Assembly (NCBI GenBank): GCA_965279125.1
Contig: CBDIHL010000036.1
Location: 1-64,000 of the forward strand
Reading direction: 5' to 3'
From: Dinoroseobacter sp965279125
GTDB taxonomy: Bacteria > Pseudomonadota > Alphaproteobacteria > Rhodobacterales > Rhodobacteraceae
DNA length: 64,000 nucleotides
Below, piece by piece: positions 26,289 through 35,616 of this stretch (its first letter is position 1; each line of letters starts with the position of its first letter). A program made the position numbers and the translations under genes. The notes under the pieces are model-generated. The model ran no database searches. It was not told where the DNA came from and saw only the letters and a list, made by a program, of their open reading frames with translations.

Positions 26289-26623
26289 GTGGGCCAGTTT
26301 TGAATCGACCGCTGGTGCTGGAGGAGCGGGTTGAGGTTGGCGATGGCGCGGGCGGCTTGACGACGAGCTGGGTTGAGCTTGGGACTTTGTGGGCGGCGGT
26401 GGACGCGCGCTCGGGCCGCGAAGGGCGGCTTGGGGATGCGGTTGTGGCGCGTGCCGCGTTTCGGATCACGGTGCGGGGGGCGGCTGTTGGGGCGGCCTCG
26501 CGACCACGGCCGGACCAGCGGTTTCGCGATGGTGCCCGTGTCTTTCGGATCCTGGCGGTGGCCGAGGCGGATGCGGGCGCGCGGTTTCTGACCTGCTTTG
26601 CGCAAGAGGAGGTCGCGGCATGA
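26285..26623 (+). CDS. GTA head-tail joining protein (stopper, gene 7 position)
   Basis: The 112-residue protein has the SPP1 gp16-like head-tail joining fold pattern: a beta-rich start (RPLVLEERVEVGDGAGGLTTSWVELGTLWAAV) and an RFRDGARVFRILAVAEAD strand pair. It overlaps both neighbours by four bases. Confidence 0.85.
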   Translation: MSGPVLNRPLVLEERVEVGDGAGGLTTSWVELGTLWAAVDARSGREGRLGDAVVARAAFRITVRGAAVGAASRPRPDQRFRDGARVFRILAVAEADAGARFLTCFAQEEVAA

Positions 26624-27030
26624 GTTACGGGGCAGGGGCCGCATTGCAGGCGGCTGTTTTTGGAGCGTTGAGCGCTGATGCGGGCGTCACGGCGGCGCTG
26701 GGCGGGGCGATTTACGACGCAATGCCGGCGGGTGTTTTGCCGGAGACCTACGCGACCCTCGGGGCTGAAGAGGTGCGCTCGCGCAGCGATAGCGGCGGGT
26801 CGGTGGCGCGGCATGACTTCACCGTGTCCGTGGTCAGCTCGGCGGCTGGATTTGCCGGGGCGAAGGCGGCGGCTAGAGCGATCTCGGACGCGTTGGTCGG
26901 GGCTGATTTGGTTTTGGCGCGGGGCGCGCTGAGCGATCTGAGCTTGTTCAAGACGCGCGCCACTCGGCTGAATGGCGGCCAACAACGACGTATTGATCTG
27001 CGGTTTCGGGCGCGGATTGACGATTTTTGA
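26620..27030 (+). CDS. GTA tail terminator (DUF3168 family, gene 8 position)
   Basis: The product is 136 residues from the ATGA overlap at 26620. DUF3168 traits are an N-terminal helix (ALQAAVFGALSADAGVTAALGG), IYDAMPAG near residue 30 and the FTVSVVSSAAGFAGAK beta-helix unit. It caps the tail at the head-proximal end in related phages. Longer frames starting upstream are out of phase with gene 7 coupling. Confidence 0.87.
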   Translation: MSYGAGAALQAAVFGALSADAGVTAALGGAIYDAMPAGVLPETYATLGAEEVRSRSDSGGSVARHDFTVSVVSSAAGFAGAKAAARAISDALVGADLVLARGALSDLSLFKTRATRLNGGQQRRIDLRFRARIDDF

Positions 27031-27060
27031 GACCTTGGTTTGAGACCTTAGGAGGGCACC

Positions 27061-27474
27061 ATGACAGTGCAAAAAGGCAAAGACTTGCTGATCAAACTCG
27101 ACCTGACCGGCACTGGCCAGTTCGAGACCATTGCGGGGCTGCGGGCGACGCGGATCACGTTTAACGCGGAATCCGTCGATGTGACCTCGCTGGAAAGTGC
27201 GGGCGGTTGGCGTGAGCTGCTGGGGGGCGCGGGCGTGAAGTCGGCGTCGATCTCGGGCTCGGGCGTGTTCCGCGATGAGGGCACGGATGAGCGCGCGCGC
27301 CAGATCTTCTTTGACGGAGAAGTGCCGGAATTTCAGGTGATTATCCCCGATTTTGGGATCGTGGAGGGCAAGTTCATGATCACCTCGGTTGAGTATGCCG
27401 GCGCCCATGACGGGGAGGCGACGTATGAATTGTCGCTCGCCTCGGCGGGGCAGCTTTCGTTCAACGCGCTGTGA
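27061..27474 (+). CDS. GTA major tail protein (TP901-1 type)
   Basis: The 137-residue protein builds the tail tube. It shows the typical MTVQKGKDLLIKLDLTGTGQFETIAGLRATRITFNAE opening, the central SVDVTSLES and the C-terminal EGKFMITSVEYAGAHDGEATYELSLASAG. AGGAGGG lies just upstream of the ATG. Confidence 0.92.
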   Translation: MTVQKGKDLLIKLDLTGTGQFETIAGLRATRITFNAESVDVTSLESAGGWRELLGGAGVKSASISGSGVFRDEGTDERARQIFFDGEVPEFQVIIPDFGIVEGKFMITSVEYAGAHDGEATYELSLASAGQLSFNAL

Positions 27475-27791
27475 TGGCGAACCCTTATGCGGGCGAAGTG
27501 GCGTTGGTCGTGAACGGCCAGCGCCATGTAATGAAGTTAACGCTGGGCGCGTTGGCGGAGTTGGAAGTGGCGCTGAAGGCCGAGAGCCTGGTGGCGCTGG
27601 TCGAGCGGTTTGAGGCGGGCGGGTACGGCGCGCGCGATGTGATTGCTTTGCTGGCGGCTGGGTTGTCAGGCGGCGGTTGGACCGGGGACGCGCGGGATTT
27701 GGCGAAAGCCGATATCGCGGGTGGCCCGGTGGAGGCGGCGCGGGCGGCGGCGGAGTTGCTCGCGCGCAGTTTTGCCGTTCCGAATACATGA
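27474..27791 (+). CDS. GTA tail assembly chaperone-like protein (gene 10 position)
   Basis: The 105-residue protein matches the GTA gene 10 family, with GEVALVVNGQRHVMKLTLGALAELEVALKAESL then a helical region. The start could be GTG 27471 or ATG 27474; both overlap the tail-protein stop. In related phages such proteins help tape-measure loading. It is coupled to the next small gene through ATGA. Confidence 0.82.
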   Translation: MANPYAGEVALVVNGQRHVMKLTLGALAELEVALKAESLVALVERFEAGGYGARDVIALLAAGLSGGGWTGDARDLAKADIAGGPVEAARAAAELLARSFAVPNT

Positions 27792-27991
27792 AGACGATCA
27801 TGGATTGGCCGGGGCTGATGCGGCTGGGGCTGCATGAGTTGCGCTTGAGCCCGGAGGTTTTCTGGGCGCTGACCCCGGCGGAGTTGCTGGTGATGCTCGG
27901 TGCTCAGGCGACCGAGGCCCCCTTGGGACGGTCGCGGCTGGAAGAGCTGGCGGCGGCCTTTCCTGACACCAAAGAAAGGACGGGATCATGA
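27788..27991 (+). CDS. GTA small tail assembly protein (gene 10.1 position)
   Basis: The 67-residue protein (DWPGLMRLGLHELRLSPEVFWALTPAELLVMLG) matches the short tail-assembly chaperone found between genes 10 and 11 in R. capsulatus-type GTAs. Two helices are predicted. It overlaps its neighbours by four bases at each end. Confidence 0.82.
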   Translation: MKTIMDWPGLMRLGLHELRLSPEVFWALTPAELLVMLGAQATEAPLGRSRLEELAAAFPDTKERTGS

Positions 27992-28647
27992 GCGATCTGG
28001 ACGGCTTTGAAGATGGCCTCGAGGGCCTTGAGGGGCGCTTGGGCGAGGCGGCGGAGGTGACGGCGGCGTTTGATGCTGAGCTGTCGCGGATGCGCGATAA
28101 TATGCTCTATACCGGGCGCGAAGTTGGCACGCTGTCGACCCGGTTTGGCAGCGGGATGCGGCGCGCGTTTGATGGCGTGGTGTTTGACGGGATGAAGCTG
28201 TCGGATGCCCTGCGCGGCGTGGCCAAGTCGATGTCGGACGCGGCCTATTCGGCGGCGATGCGGCCTGTGCAGAACGCATTGGGCGGGGCGATTGCAGGCG
28301 GCGTCAATGCGCTGGCCTCGAGCATCATGCCCTTCGCTGATGGCGGCGCGTTTGCCCAAGGCCGGGTGATGCCGTTTGCCAAGGGCGGCGTCGTGACGGG
28401 GCCGACGAATTTTCCGATGCGCGGTGGGCTTGGCCTGATGGGCGAGGCGGGGCCGGAGGCGATTATGCCGCTGACGCGGGGGACTGACGGGCGGCTTGGG
28501 GTCCAGACCTCGGGCGGTGGCGGCGGCGGTCCTGTGCAGGTGGTGATGAATATCTCGTCGCCTGATGCCGACAGCTTCAGACGCTCGCGCAGTCAGATCG
28601 CTGCGGAGATGAGCCGAGCCTTGGGGCGAGGCGCGCGTAACCGCTAG
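27988..28647 (+). CDS. GTA tail tape measure protein (gene 11 position)
   Basis: At 219 residues it is far shorter than phage tape measures, as usual for this short-tailed GTA family. A coiled-coil start (LEGLEGRLGEAAEVTAAFDAELSRM) is followed by an amphipathic stretch, then a Gly-rich part with two near-repeats (MPFADGGAFAQGRV and MPFAKGGVVTG). It ends QIAAEMSRALGRGARNR. Confidence 0.87.
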   Translation: MSDLDGFEDGLEGLEGRLGEAAEVTAAFDAELSRMRDNMLYTGREVGTLSTRFGSGMRRAFDGVVFDGMKLSDALRGVAKSMSDAAYSAAMRPVQNALGGAIAGGVNALASSIMPFADGGAFAQGRVMPFAKGGVVTGPTNFPMRGGLGLMGEAGPEAIMPLTRGTDGRLGVQTSGGGGGGPVQVVMNISSPDADSFRRSRSQIAAEMSRALGRGARNR

Positions 28648-28684
28648 GCGGCATTTAACCTATTGAACTTATTGGAGGTGGCCG

Positions 28685-29317
28685 ATGGCCTTTCATGAAG
28701 TGCGGTTTCCCGCAAACTTGAGCTTTGGGTCGGTCGGAGGGCCGGAGCGGCGCACGGATGTTGTCACGCTCGCCAATGGATTTGAGGAGCGCAACACGCC
28801 CTGGGCCAATGCGCGGCGTCGCTACGATGCGGGCGTGGGGCTGCGGAGCCTCGATGATATTGCGGACCTGATCGCGTTTTTCGAGGCGCGTCAGGGGCAG
28901 CTTTATGGGTTTCGGTGGAAGGATTGGGCGGACTTTAAGTCGTGCCTGCCCTCGGGCGATGTGGCGTTTGACGATCAGGCGATTGGCATCGGCGATGGCG
29001 TGCAGACGGTGTTTGGCCTCTCGAAATCTTATGCCTCGGGAGGGGCGGCGTATCGGCGTCCGATTTCAAAGCCTGTTGCCGGGTCGGTGAAGGCGGGCGT
29101 TGGTCCGATTGAGCTGGCCGAAAATGTGCATTTCAGCGTCGATACGGTCGCGGGCACGGTGACCTTCGTGGACCCACCGGATGTGGGGGCCGAGATCACT
29201 GCGGGGTTCGAGTTTGATGTGCCGGTGCGGTTCGATACCGATGGGATTGCGACTTCGGTCTCCAGCTTTCAGGCGGGCGATATGCCCAACGTACCGGTCG
29301 TTGAGGTGCGGGTATGA
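28685..29317 (+). CDS. GTA distal tail protein (DUF2460 family, gene 12 position)
   Basis: The 210-residue protein starts MAFHEVRFPANLSFGSVGGPERRTDV, a hallmark of this family, and contains GFRWKDWADFKS. It forms the ring between tail tube and hub. TGGAGGTGG precedes the start. The stop overlaps the next ATG. Confidence 0.92.
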   Translation: MAFHEVRFPANLSFGSVGGPERRTDVVTLANGFEERNTPWANARRRYDAGVGLRSLDDIADLIAFFEARQGQLYGFRWKDWADFKSCLPSGDVAFDDQAIGIGDGVQTVFGLSKSYASGGAAYRRPISKPVAGSVKAGVGPIELAENVHFSVDTVAGTVTFVDPPDVGAEITAGFEFDVPVRFDTDGIATSVSSFQAGDMPNVPVVEVRV

Positions 29318-30201
29318 GCGGCGGCAAAGAGGCGCTGCTGGCGCATTTGGAGACGGGGCTGACGACGGTGTGTCGGGCTTGGGTTGTGACGCGGCGCGAT
29401 GGCTTGGTCTTGGGTTTTACCGATCATGATCAAGATCTTACGTTTGAGGATGTGGTGTTTCGCGCAGATGGCGGGATGACCGCGCGCGCACTTGAGCAGG
29501 GCAATGGACTGGCGGTTGATAACTCGGAAGCGTTGGGCGTTCTGAGCCATGATGCGATCCGCGCCGAGGATATTCGGGCGGGCCGTTATGACGGCGCGGA
29601 GGTCGCAATCTGGCAGGTGAACTGGGCGGATGTTGACGCGCGGCGCGCGATGTTTCGGGGGACTTTGGGTGAGATCACCGAGACCGGCGGCGCGTTTGAG
29701 GCGGAGTTGCGTGGGTTGTCGGAGGCTTTGGGGGCACCGCAGGGGCGCGTTTATCAGAAGGGATGCTCGGCGGTTTTGGGCGATGGAGCGTGCCGCGTGG
29801 ATTTGGACGTGGCGGGGTATTCGGCCGAGGCTGAGGTTGTCGGCGTCGATGCGGATCGGGTGTTGCGGTTTGCGCCTTTGGAGGGGTTCGATCTGCGTTG
29901 GTTTGAGCGCGGGCGGGTCTCGGTGCTGGATGGTGCGGCGGAGGGCTTGGAGGGGATCGTGAAGGCCGATCGCTGGCTGGAGGACGCGCGCGAGATCGAG
30001 TTGTGGCAGGGCTTGCGGGCCGAAGTGGCGGTTGGGGACCGGGTGCGGCTGGAGGCGGGGTGCGACAAACGGGCGGAGACGTGTCGTTTGAAGTTCCATA
30101 ACTTCCTGAATTTCCAAGGATTCCCGCATATTCCGGGCGAGGATTGGATGATGGCCTATCCCGCGCAAGGAGGCGTCCTTGATGGCGGGAGCCGCTCGTG
30201 A
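29314..30201 (+). CDS. GTA tail hub protein (DUF2163 family, gene 13 position)
   Basis: The 295-residue protein shows the family pattern TTVCRAWVVTRRDGLVLGFTDHDQDL and the Cys-containing C-terminal part (YQKGCSAVLGDGACRVDL, GCDKRAETCRLKFHNFLNFQGFPHIPGEDW). Conserved cysteines may bind a metal, an iron-sulfur cluster having been reported for related hubs. It ends in GTGA overlap with the next gene. Confidence 0.9.
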   Translation: MSGGKEALLAHLETGLTTVCRAWVVTRRDGLVLGFTDHDQDLTFEDVVFRADGGMTARALEQGNGLAVDNSEALGVLSHDAIRAEDIRAGRYDGAEVAIWQVNWADVDARRAMFRGTLGEITETGGAFEAELRGLSEALGAPQGRVYQKGCSAVLGDGACRVDLDVAGYSAEAEVVGVDADRVLRFAPLEGFDLRWFERGRVSVLDGAAEGLEGIVKADRWLEDAREIELWQGLRAEVAVGDRVRLEAGCDKRAETCRLKFHNFLNFQGFPHIPGEDWMMAYPAQGGVLDGGSRS

Positions 30202-30641
30202 GGGCGGTTGAGGAGGCGCGCGCCTGGATTGGGACGCCCTATTTGCACGGCGCGAGTGTGCAGGGCGCGGGGTGCGATTGCCTGGGGCTTTTGCGCGGCG
30301 TTTGGCGTGTGGTTGAGGGGGCGGAGCCGGTTGCGGTGCCGCGATACTCGGCGGATTGGGACGAGCCGCAGAAGCGCGAGGTGCTGCGGGCGGCGGCCTC
30401 GGCGCATCTGGTTGAGGTGGGTTTGGCGGATGCGCGTCCGGGCGATGTGATCCTGTTTCGGATGCGCACGGGCGCTGTGGCTAAGCATCTGGGAATACAG
30501 TCAGAAATTGGCGAAGAGCCGCGGTTTGTCCATGCCTATTCGGGGCATGGCGTGGTGGAGAATGCGCTGAGTGCGCCGTGGGCGCGCCGGATTGTGGCGC
30601 GGTTTCGGTTTCCGTCCTTGGCGGTTGGAGGGGTGATCTAA
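30198..30641 (+). CDS. GTA cell-wall peptidase (NlpC/P60 family, gene 14 position)
   Basis: The 147-residue protein starts at GTG 30198, overlapping the previous stop. The catalytic Cys is probably Cys28 in GAGCDCLGLLRGVWR; a His in KHLGIQ or HAYSGHGVVEN completes the site. It likely cuts peptidoglycan peptides during DNA injection through the recipient cell wall. Confidence 0.9.
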   Translation: MRAVEEARAWIGTPYLHGASVQGAGCDCLGLLRGVWRVVEGAEPVAVPRYSADWDEPQKREVLRAAASAHLVEVGLADARPGDVILFRMRTGAVAKHLGIQSEIGEEPRFVHAYSGHGVVENALSAPWARRIVARFRFPSLAVGGVI

Positions 30642-33600
30642 TGGCGACGATAGTTCTTTCGGCGGTAGGTGCGGCGGCGGGCGGCGCGATTGGGGGCACA
30701 GCGCTCGGGTTGACCTCGGCAGTGATCGGGCGCGCGGTTGGCGCGACCTTGGGGCGGGTGATTGATGCGCGCTTGATGGGCGCGGGGGCTGATCCGGTGG
30801 AGACCGGGCGCGTGGACCGGTTTCGCGTGTCCGGGGCTGGCGAAGGCGATGCGGTGGCGCGGCTCTGGGGCGGTATGCGGCTGGGCGGTCAGGTGATCTG
30901 GGCGTCGCGGTTTTTGGAGCGCTCCTCGACCAGTGGGGGCGGTGGCGGCAAGGGGGGCGGTGGTGCGGCGCAGCCGACGGTGACGAGCTATAGTTACTCG
31001 GTGTCCTTGGCTTTGGGCTTGTGCGAGGGCGAGATTTCCAGGGTTGGTCGTGTCTGGGCGGACGGGGCGGAGGTGCCGCGCGATGACCTGAATATGCGGG
31101 TGTATCGGGGCAGTGCGGACCAGTTGCCGGACCCGAAGATTGAGGCTGTCGAGGGGGCAGGTGAGGTCCTGGCCTATCGCGGACTGGCTTATGTGGTGAT
31201 CGAGGATCTGGATCTGGCGCGGTTCGGCAACCGGGTGCCGCAGTTCAGTTTCGAGGTGATCCGGCCTGCGCAAGGTGAGGGGCATGTGTCCTTGGCCGAG
31301 CAGATTAAAGCGGTCGCGGTGATCCCCGGGACGGGCGAGTATGCGCTGGCGACGACGCCTGTTCATGTGGCGAAGGGGCCCGGCGAGAACAGTTCGGTCA
31401 ATGTGAATACGCCTGCGGGCAAAACGGATTTCGCGGTGTCCTTGGAGCAGCTGGAAGAGGGTCTGCCGAACTGCGGATCTGGCCTGCTGGTGGTGTCCTG
31501 GTTTGGCGATGATCTGCGCGCGGGGCGCTGTCAGGTGCAGCCGAAGGTGGAGGATGTTTCGGCTGAGGGGGCGGGTATGCCTTGGTCGGTGTCGGGCCGC
31601 GTGCGCGCAGGATGCCCTGAGATTGCGAAAGTAGACGGGCGCTCGATCTATGGTGGGACGCCTGCGGACGCGTCTGTGGTTGAGGCGATTGCAGCAATGC
31701 GCGCGGCGGGGCAGGACGTTGTTTTCTATCCGTTTATCCTGATGGAGCAGCTGGAGGGGAACGGGCTTGCAGACCCGTGGACGGGGGCTGATGATCAGCC
31801 TGCTTTGCCGTGGCGCGGGCGGATTACGCTTGAGGAGGCACCGGGCCGGGCGGGCTCGCCGGATGGGACGGCGGCTGCGGCGGCTGAGGTGGCTGCGTTC
31901 TTTGGGACGGTGCAGGCGGCGGACTTTTTGGTGGCGGGCGAAACGGTGACCTATGTGGGGCCGGACGAGTGGTCGCTGTCACGGTTTATCTTGCATTATG
32001 CGGCGCTGTGTAAGGCGGCGGGTGGTGTTGAGGCGTTCTGTATTGGCAGTGAGTTGCGGAGTTTGACGCAGATCCGGGGGCCGGCGCACTCGTTCCCGGC
32101 GGTTGCGGCGTTGCAGGCTTTGGCGGGTGAGGTGCGCGCGCTCTTGGGGCCGGATGTGAAGATTGGCTATGCGGCGGATTGGTCGGAGTATTTTGGCTAT
32201 CAGCCGCAAGATGGCTCAGGCGATGTGTTCTTTCATCTGGACCCTTTGTGGGCCGATGATGAGATCGATTTCATTGGTATTGATAACTACATGCCGATCT
32301 CGGACTGGCGCGATGGGATCGGGCATCTGGATGCGCAGGACGGGGAGGTTGCTCTGTATGACCTCGCGTATTTGTCGGGCAATGTTGAGGGCGGCGAGGG
32401 GTTTGATTGGTACTATGCGTCGGATGCGGACCGGGCAGCGCAGGTGCGCAGCCCGATCTTTGACGGGGCGCATGGTGAGGACTGGATTTATCGGTTCAAG
32501 GATTTGCTGTCTTGGTGGAGCAATGCGCATCACAACCGAGTGGGGGGCGTGCGCGATCCTGCGGCGACGCCTTGGGTGCCCGAGAGTAAGCCGTTTTGGT
32601 TTACCGAGTTGGGCTGTGCCGCAATTGATAAGGGCACGAATGAGCCGAACAAGTTTCTGGATGCGCTCTCGTCAGAAAGTGCGCTGCCGCATGGGTCGAA
32701 CGGGCGGCGCGATGACCTGATCCAGCAGCGCTATTTGCAGGCGGTTTTGGGGCATTGGGGGCAGGCGGCGCATAATCCGACATCGCAGGTCTATGGCGGG
32801 CCGATGATTGATATGGACCGCGCGCATGTCTGGGCGTGGGATGCGCGGCCTTGGCCTGCGTTTCCCAATGCCTCGGAGGTGTGGAGTGACGGTCCGAATT
32901 ATGCGCGCGGCCACTGGCTTGCGGGCCGGGCTGAGGCGCAGGATTTGGGCGCGGTGATTGCGGAGCTGTGCGCGGTTGCGGGGGTCGATGCCGTTGATGT
33001 GTCGGAGGTGTTCGGACTGGTGCGCGGCTTTACGGTTGGCGATGTCGGATCGGCGCGGGCGGCGTTGCAGCAGTTAATGCTGGCGCATGGGTTGGACGCG
33101 GTGGAGCGGGACGGGAAGGTTGTGTTTCGCTCGCGTCGGGAGCGGTTGCCGGTGGTGCTGGACGAGGCGGAGTTGGCGGTTGCGGGCGGCGCGGAGGGTC
33201 TGGTGTCGCGGTCGCGCGCGCCTGTGGCGGAAATGGCCGGGCGGGTGCGTCTGAGCCATGTGGACGGGGCGAACGATTATCAAGTGCGCTCGGCCGAAGC
33301 CTCGTTCCCGGATGATGTGTCGCGCGGTGTGTCGGCGAGTGAGATGCCGATGGCGCTGCTGGATACCGAGGGGCGCGGCATTGTCGAGCGCTGGCTGGCG
33401 GAATCGCGGATCGCGCGGGACGGGGCGAAGTTTGCGTTGCCGCCGTCGCGAGCGGCGTTGGATGCGGGGGATTTGGTGCGGCTTGAGAGCGATGCGGCTT
33501 TGTGGCGCTTGGACCGGAGCACGGATCAGGGGGCGCGCGAGGTGGAGGCGGTGCGGGTTGAGCCGCATGTGTTTGAGCCGTCGGAGGCGGTTGAGGCGTT

Positions 33601-34561
33601 GGTGAGCCCTCGGGATTTTGTGCCGCCTGTGCCGGTTTATCCGTTGTTCTTGGACCTGCCGTTGATGACGGGCGAGGAGGTTCCGCATGCACCGCATATT
33701 GCGGTAGCTGCGAAGCCTTGGCCGGGTTCGGCGGCGGTGTACAGCGCGGTTGAGGATGCGGGCTATACGCTGGATCGCTTGGTGGAGTCTGGGGCCACGA
33801 TTGGCGTGACGGAGAGTGTGTTGCCCCGCGCGGCACCGGGGCGGCTGGACCGAGGCGCGGGGCTGCGGGTCCGGCTGACGAGTGGTGATCTGGCCTCGGT
33901 GAGTGCTGCGCAATTGGCGCGGGGCGGGAACCTTGCGGCGATTGGCGATGGCACGCCGGGGGGTTGGGAGGTGTTCCAGTTTGCCAAGGCGGATGTTGTG
34001 GCCCCCGGCGTTTATGACCTGTCGGAGCGGTTGCGGGGGCAGTTGGGCTGTGAGGTTGAGATCTCGGACGCTTGGCCTGAGGGCTCGCTGTTTGTGTTGT
34101 TGAACGGGGCGGTCGGGCAGATTGAGTATCCGGCGGCGGCGCGCGGCTTGATCCGGCACTTTCGGATCGGGCCTGCGCAGCGGGGCTATGATGATCCCAG
34201 CTATGTCCATGAGGTTCATGCGTTTGAGGGGCGGGGGTTGCGGCCTTACGCGCCTGCGCATCTGAGGGCGCGCTGGCAGGACAGTGATTTGGCGCTGTCA
34301 TGGATCAGGCGTACGCGGCTGGATGGGGATCGGTGGGATCTGGCGGAGGTGCCGCTGGGCGAGACCTCGGAAAGCTACCTGTTGCGGGTTGAGGCAGGGG
34401 GCGCGGTGGTACGTGAGTTGACCTTGCCGAGCCCAAATTTCGTTTATCCACAAGGACTTCGTGCCGTGGACGGTGTGCCTGCGAGTTATTCGGTTGGGGT
34501 GGCTCAAATCTCGGACCGGTTTGGTCCCGGACCTTTCAAAAGGATTGATATCCATGAGTGA
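30641..34561 (+). CDS. GTA host-specificity / tail megatron protein (gene 15 position)
   Basis: This 1306-residue protein is the tail fibre-like tip that contacts the recipient. An N-terminal hydrophobic Gly/Ala-rich segment (~1-45) is followed by a baseplate-like region with KGGGGAAQP, then a GTA TIM-barrel domain (~390-750, with AFCIGSELRSLTQ, SEYFGYQPQDGSGDVFFHLDPLW, WFTELGCAAIDKG) and a phage-tail beta domain (~800-1306). The TAATG overlap sets the start at 30641; an upstream extension to 30578 lies inside gene 14. It ends 8 bases into the DUF2793 gene. Confidence 0.94.
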   Translation: MATIVLSAVGAAAGGAIGGTALGLTSAVIGRAVGATLGRVIDARLMGAGADPVETGRVDRFRVSGAGEGDAVARLWGGMRLGGQVIWASRFLERSSTSGGGGGKGGGGAAQPTVTSYSYSVSLALGLCEGEISRVGRVWADGAEVPRDDLNMRVYRGSADQLPDPKIEAVEGAGEVLAYRGLAYVVIEDLDLARFGNRVPQFSFEVIRPAQGEGHVSLAEQIKAVAVIPGTGEYALATTPVHVAKGPGENSSVNVNTPAGKTDFAVSLEQLEEGLPNCGSGLLVVSWFGDDLRAGRCQVQPKVEDVSAEGAGMPWSVSGRVRAGCPEIAKVDGRSIYGGTPADASVVEAIAAMRAAGQDVVFYPFILMEQLEGNGLADPWTGADDQPALPWRGRITLEEAPGRAGSPDGTAAAAAEVAAFFGTVQAADFLVAGETVTYVGPDEWSLSRFILHYAALCKAAGGVEAFCIGSELRSLTQIRGPAHSFPAVAALQALAGEVRALLGPDVKIGYAADWSEYFGYQPQDGSGDVFFHLDPLWADDEIDFIGIDNYMPISDWRDGIGHLDAQDGEVALYDLAYLSGNVEGGEGFDWYYASDADRAAQVRSPIFDGAHGEDWIYRFKDLLSWWSNAHHNRVGGVRDPAATPWVPESKPFWFTELGCAAIDKGTNEPNKFLDALSSESALPHGSNGRRDDLIQQRYLQAVLGHWGQAAHNPTSQVYGGPMIDMDRAHVWAWDARPWPAFPNASEVWSDGPNYARGHWLAGRAEAQDLGAVIAELCAVAGVDAVDVSEVFGLVRGFTVGDVGSARAALQQLMLAHGLDAVERDGKVVFRSRRERLPVVLDEAELAVAGGAEGLVSRSRAPVAEMAGRVRLSHVDGANDYQVRSAEASFPDDVSRGVSASEMPMALLDTEGRGIVERWLAESRIARDGAKFALPPSRAALDAGDLVRLESDAALWRLDRSTDQGAREVEAVRVEPHVFEPSEAVEALVSPRDFVPPVPVYPLFLDLPLMTGEEVPHAPHIAVAAKPWPGSAAVYSAVEDAGYTLDRLVESGATIGVTESVLPRAAPGRLDRGAGLRVRLTSGDLASVSAAQLARGGNLAAIGDGTPGGWEVFQFAKADVVAPGVYDLSERLRGQLGCEVEISDAWPEGSLFVLLNGAVGQIEYPAAARGLIRHFRIGPAQRGYDDPSYVHEVHAFEGRGLRPYAPAHLRARWQDSDLALSWIRRTRLDGDRWDLAEVPLGETSESYLLRVEAGGAVVRELTLPSPNFVYPQGLRAVDGVPASYSVGVAQISDRFGPGPFKRIDIHE

Positions 34562-35267
34562 GACAGCAAATTTCGGACTGCCTTTGGTCGAGGCGGGCCA
34601 AGCGCAGAAGCATGTAACGGTGAACGAGGCCTTGGCGCGGATTGATGCGTTGGGGCAGCTGGTCGTCCAATCCGACACTGTGACGATCCCGCCTGCGGGC
34701 GCGCCTGAGGGGCAGGTTTGGCAGGTGCCTTTGGGGGCCGTGAACGAATGGTCGGGGCAGGCGGGGAAGTTGGCCGTTGCGGCAAACGGCGGCTGGGATT
34801 TCGTGACGCCGCAGGTGGGCTGGGAGGCTTGGCATGCGGGCGAGGGGTTCCGTGCGGTGTTTGATGGGAGCGACTGGCGACGGTTGGCGGCGGCTGAGGG
34901 GTTGTCGGGGGCCTCGACTGTTCTTTCTGTGGTGGAGTTTGACCATCCGATTGTTGCGGGCGCTGGGCATTCGACGATTGGGGTTATTCCGGCGATGTCG
35001 GTTGTCGTCGGTGTGACGTGCCGGGTGACGGGGGTGATTTCCGGCTCGCTCGCGTCTTGGAAGATTGGCGTTGCGGGATCTGAGGACCGCTATGGCGCAG
35101 GCTATGGCAAAGCGCTGAATACGTGGGGACGTGGTGTGACGGGGGGGCCCGTGACGTATTATGCGGATACGCCTTTGTTGCTGACGCCGACCGGCGGGAA
35201 TTTCGGCGGGGGCATGGTGCGGTTTGCGCTGCATACGCTGGCGCTGAGCGTGCCTGATGCGGTCTGA
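34554..35267 (+). CDS. DUF2793 protein at the end of the GTA cluster
   Basis: The product is 237 residues from ATG 34554. The N-terminus SETANFGLPLVEAGQAQKHVTVNEALARIDALGQL is diagnostic of DUF2793, found in phage and GTA spike-like proteins. The C-terminal half is beta-rich with many Gly, suiting a surface fibre or spike. The 8-base overlap with gene 15 suggests it is made with the particle. Its role in the tail or head is inferred only. Confidence 0.82.
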   Translation: MSETANFGLPLVEAGQAQKHVTVNEALARIDALGQLVVQSDTVTIPPAGAPEGQVWQVPLGAVNEWSGQAGKLAVAANGGWDFVTPQVGWEAWHAGEGFRAVFDGSDWRRLAAAEGLSGASTVLSVVEFDHPIVAGAGHSTIGVIPAMSVVVGVTCRVTGVISGSLASWKIGVAGSEDRYGAGYGKALNTWGRGVTGGPVTYYADTPLLLTPTGGNFGGGMVRFALHTLALSVPDAV

Positions 35268-35545
35268 TGCGGCGGGTCTTGTTGGAGGATTTGTTGCGCG
35301 TTGCCGCCGGGTTGCGGGAGGTTCCTGAGGCGGAGTGGGCTGCGCGCGTTGTGGCGTGGTGTGAAGCGGCGCATGTGGCCGATGTGGTGCGAAAACGGTT
35401 TGGCGCGCGGGCCTCGGCGCGGTTTGGGGCGGCGCATTTGGGGGGGCGCGTGCGGGCCTCGGCGTGTTTCGTGTCGGATCGGGACGCGCATTTGCGATTG
35501 CGGGCGGCTTTGGATGGGGTGGAGGCGTGGCGGGCGCGCGCGTGA
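35267..35545 (+). CDS. small GTA-adjacent protein of unknown function
   Basis: The 92-residue, helical, Arg/Ala-rich protein (LEDLLRVAAGLREVPEAEWAARVVAWCEAAHVADVVRKRFG) begins inside the DUF2793 stop (TGATG). Its C-terminus is basic. Co-translation with the GTA genes suggests a role there, but no function is recognised. Confidence 0.7.
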   Translation: MRRVLLEDLLRVAAGLREVPEAEWAARVVAWCEAAHVADVVRKRFGARASARFGAAHLGGRVRASACFVSDRDAHLRLRAALDGVEAWRARA

Positions 35546-35616
35546 TTGTGTGCAACTCGGCCATGGAAATCCTGCGACGCGACATCTATGTTGGGGATAA
35601 CTTAGAAGGATGCTCC

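Noticed and set aside
26164..27801. 545-residue minus-strand frame opposite GTA genes
   Set aside because: Rich in Arg and Pro, typical of antisense frames; the plus-strand GTA genes are clear.
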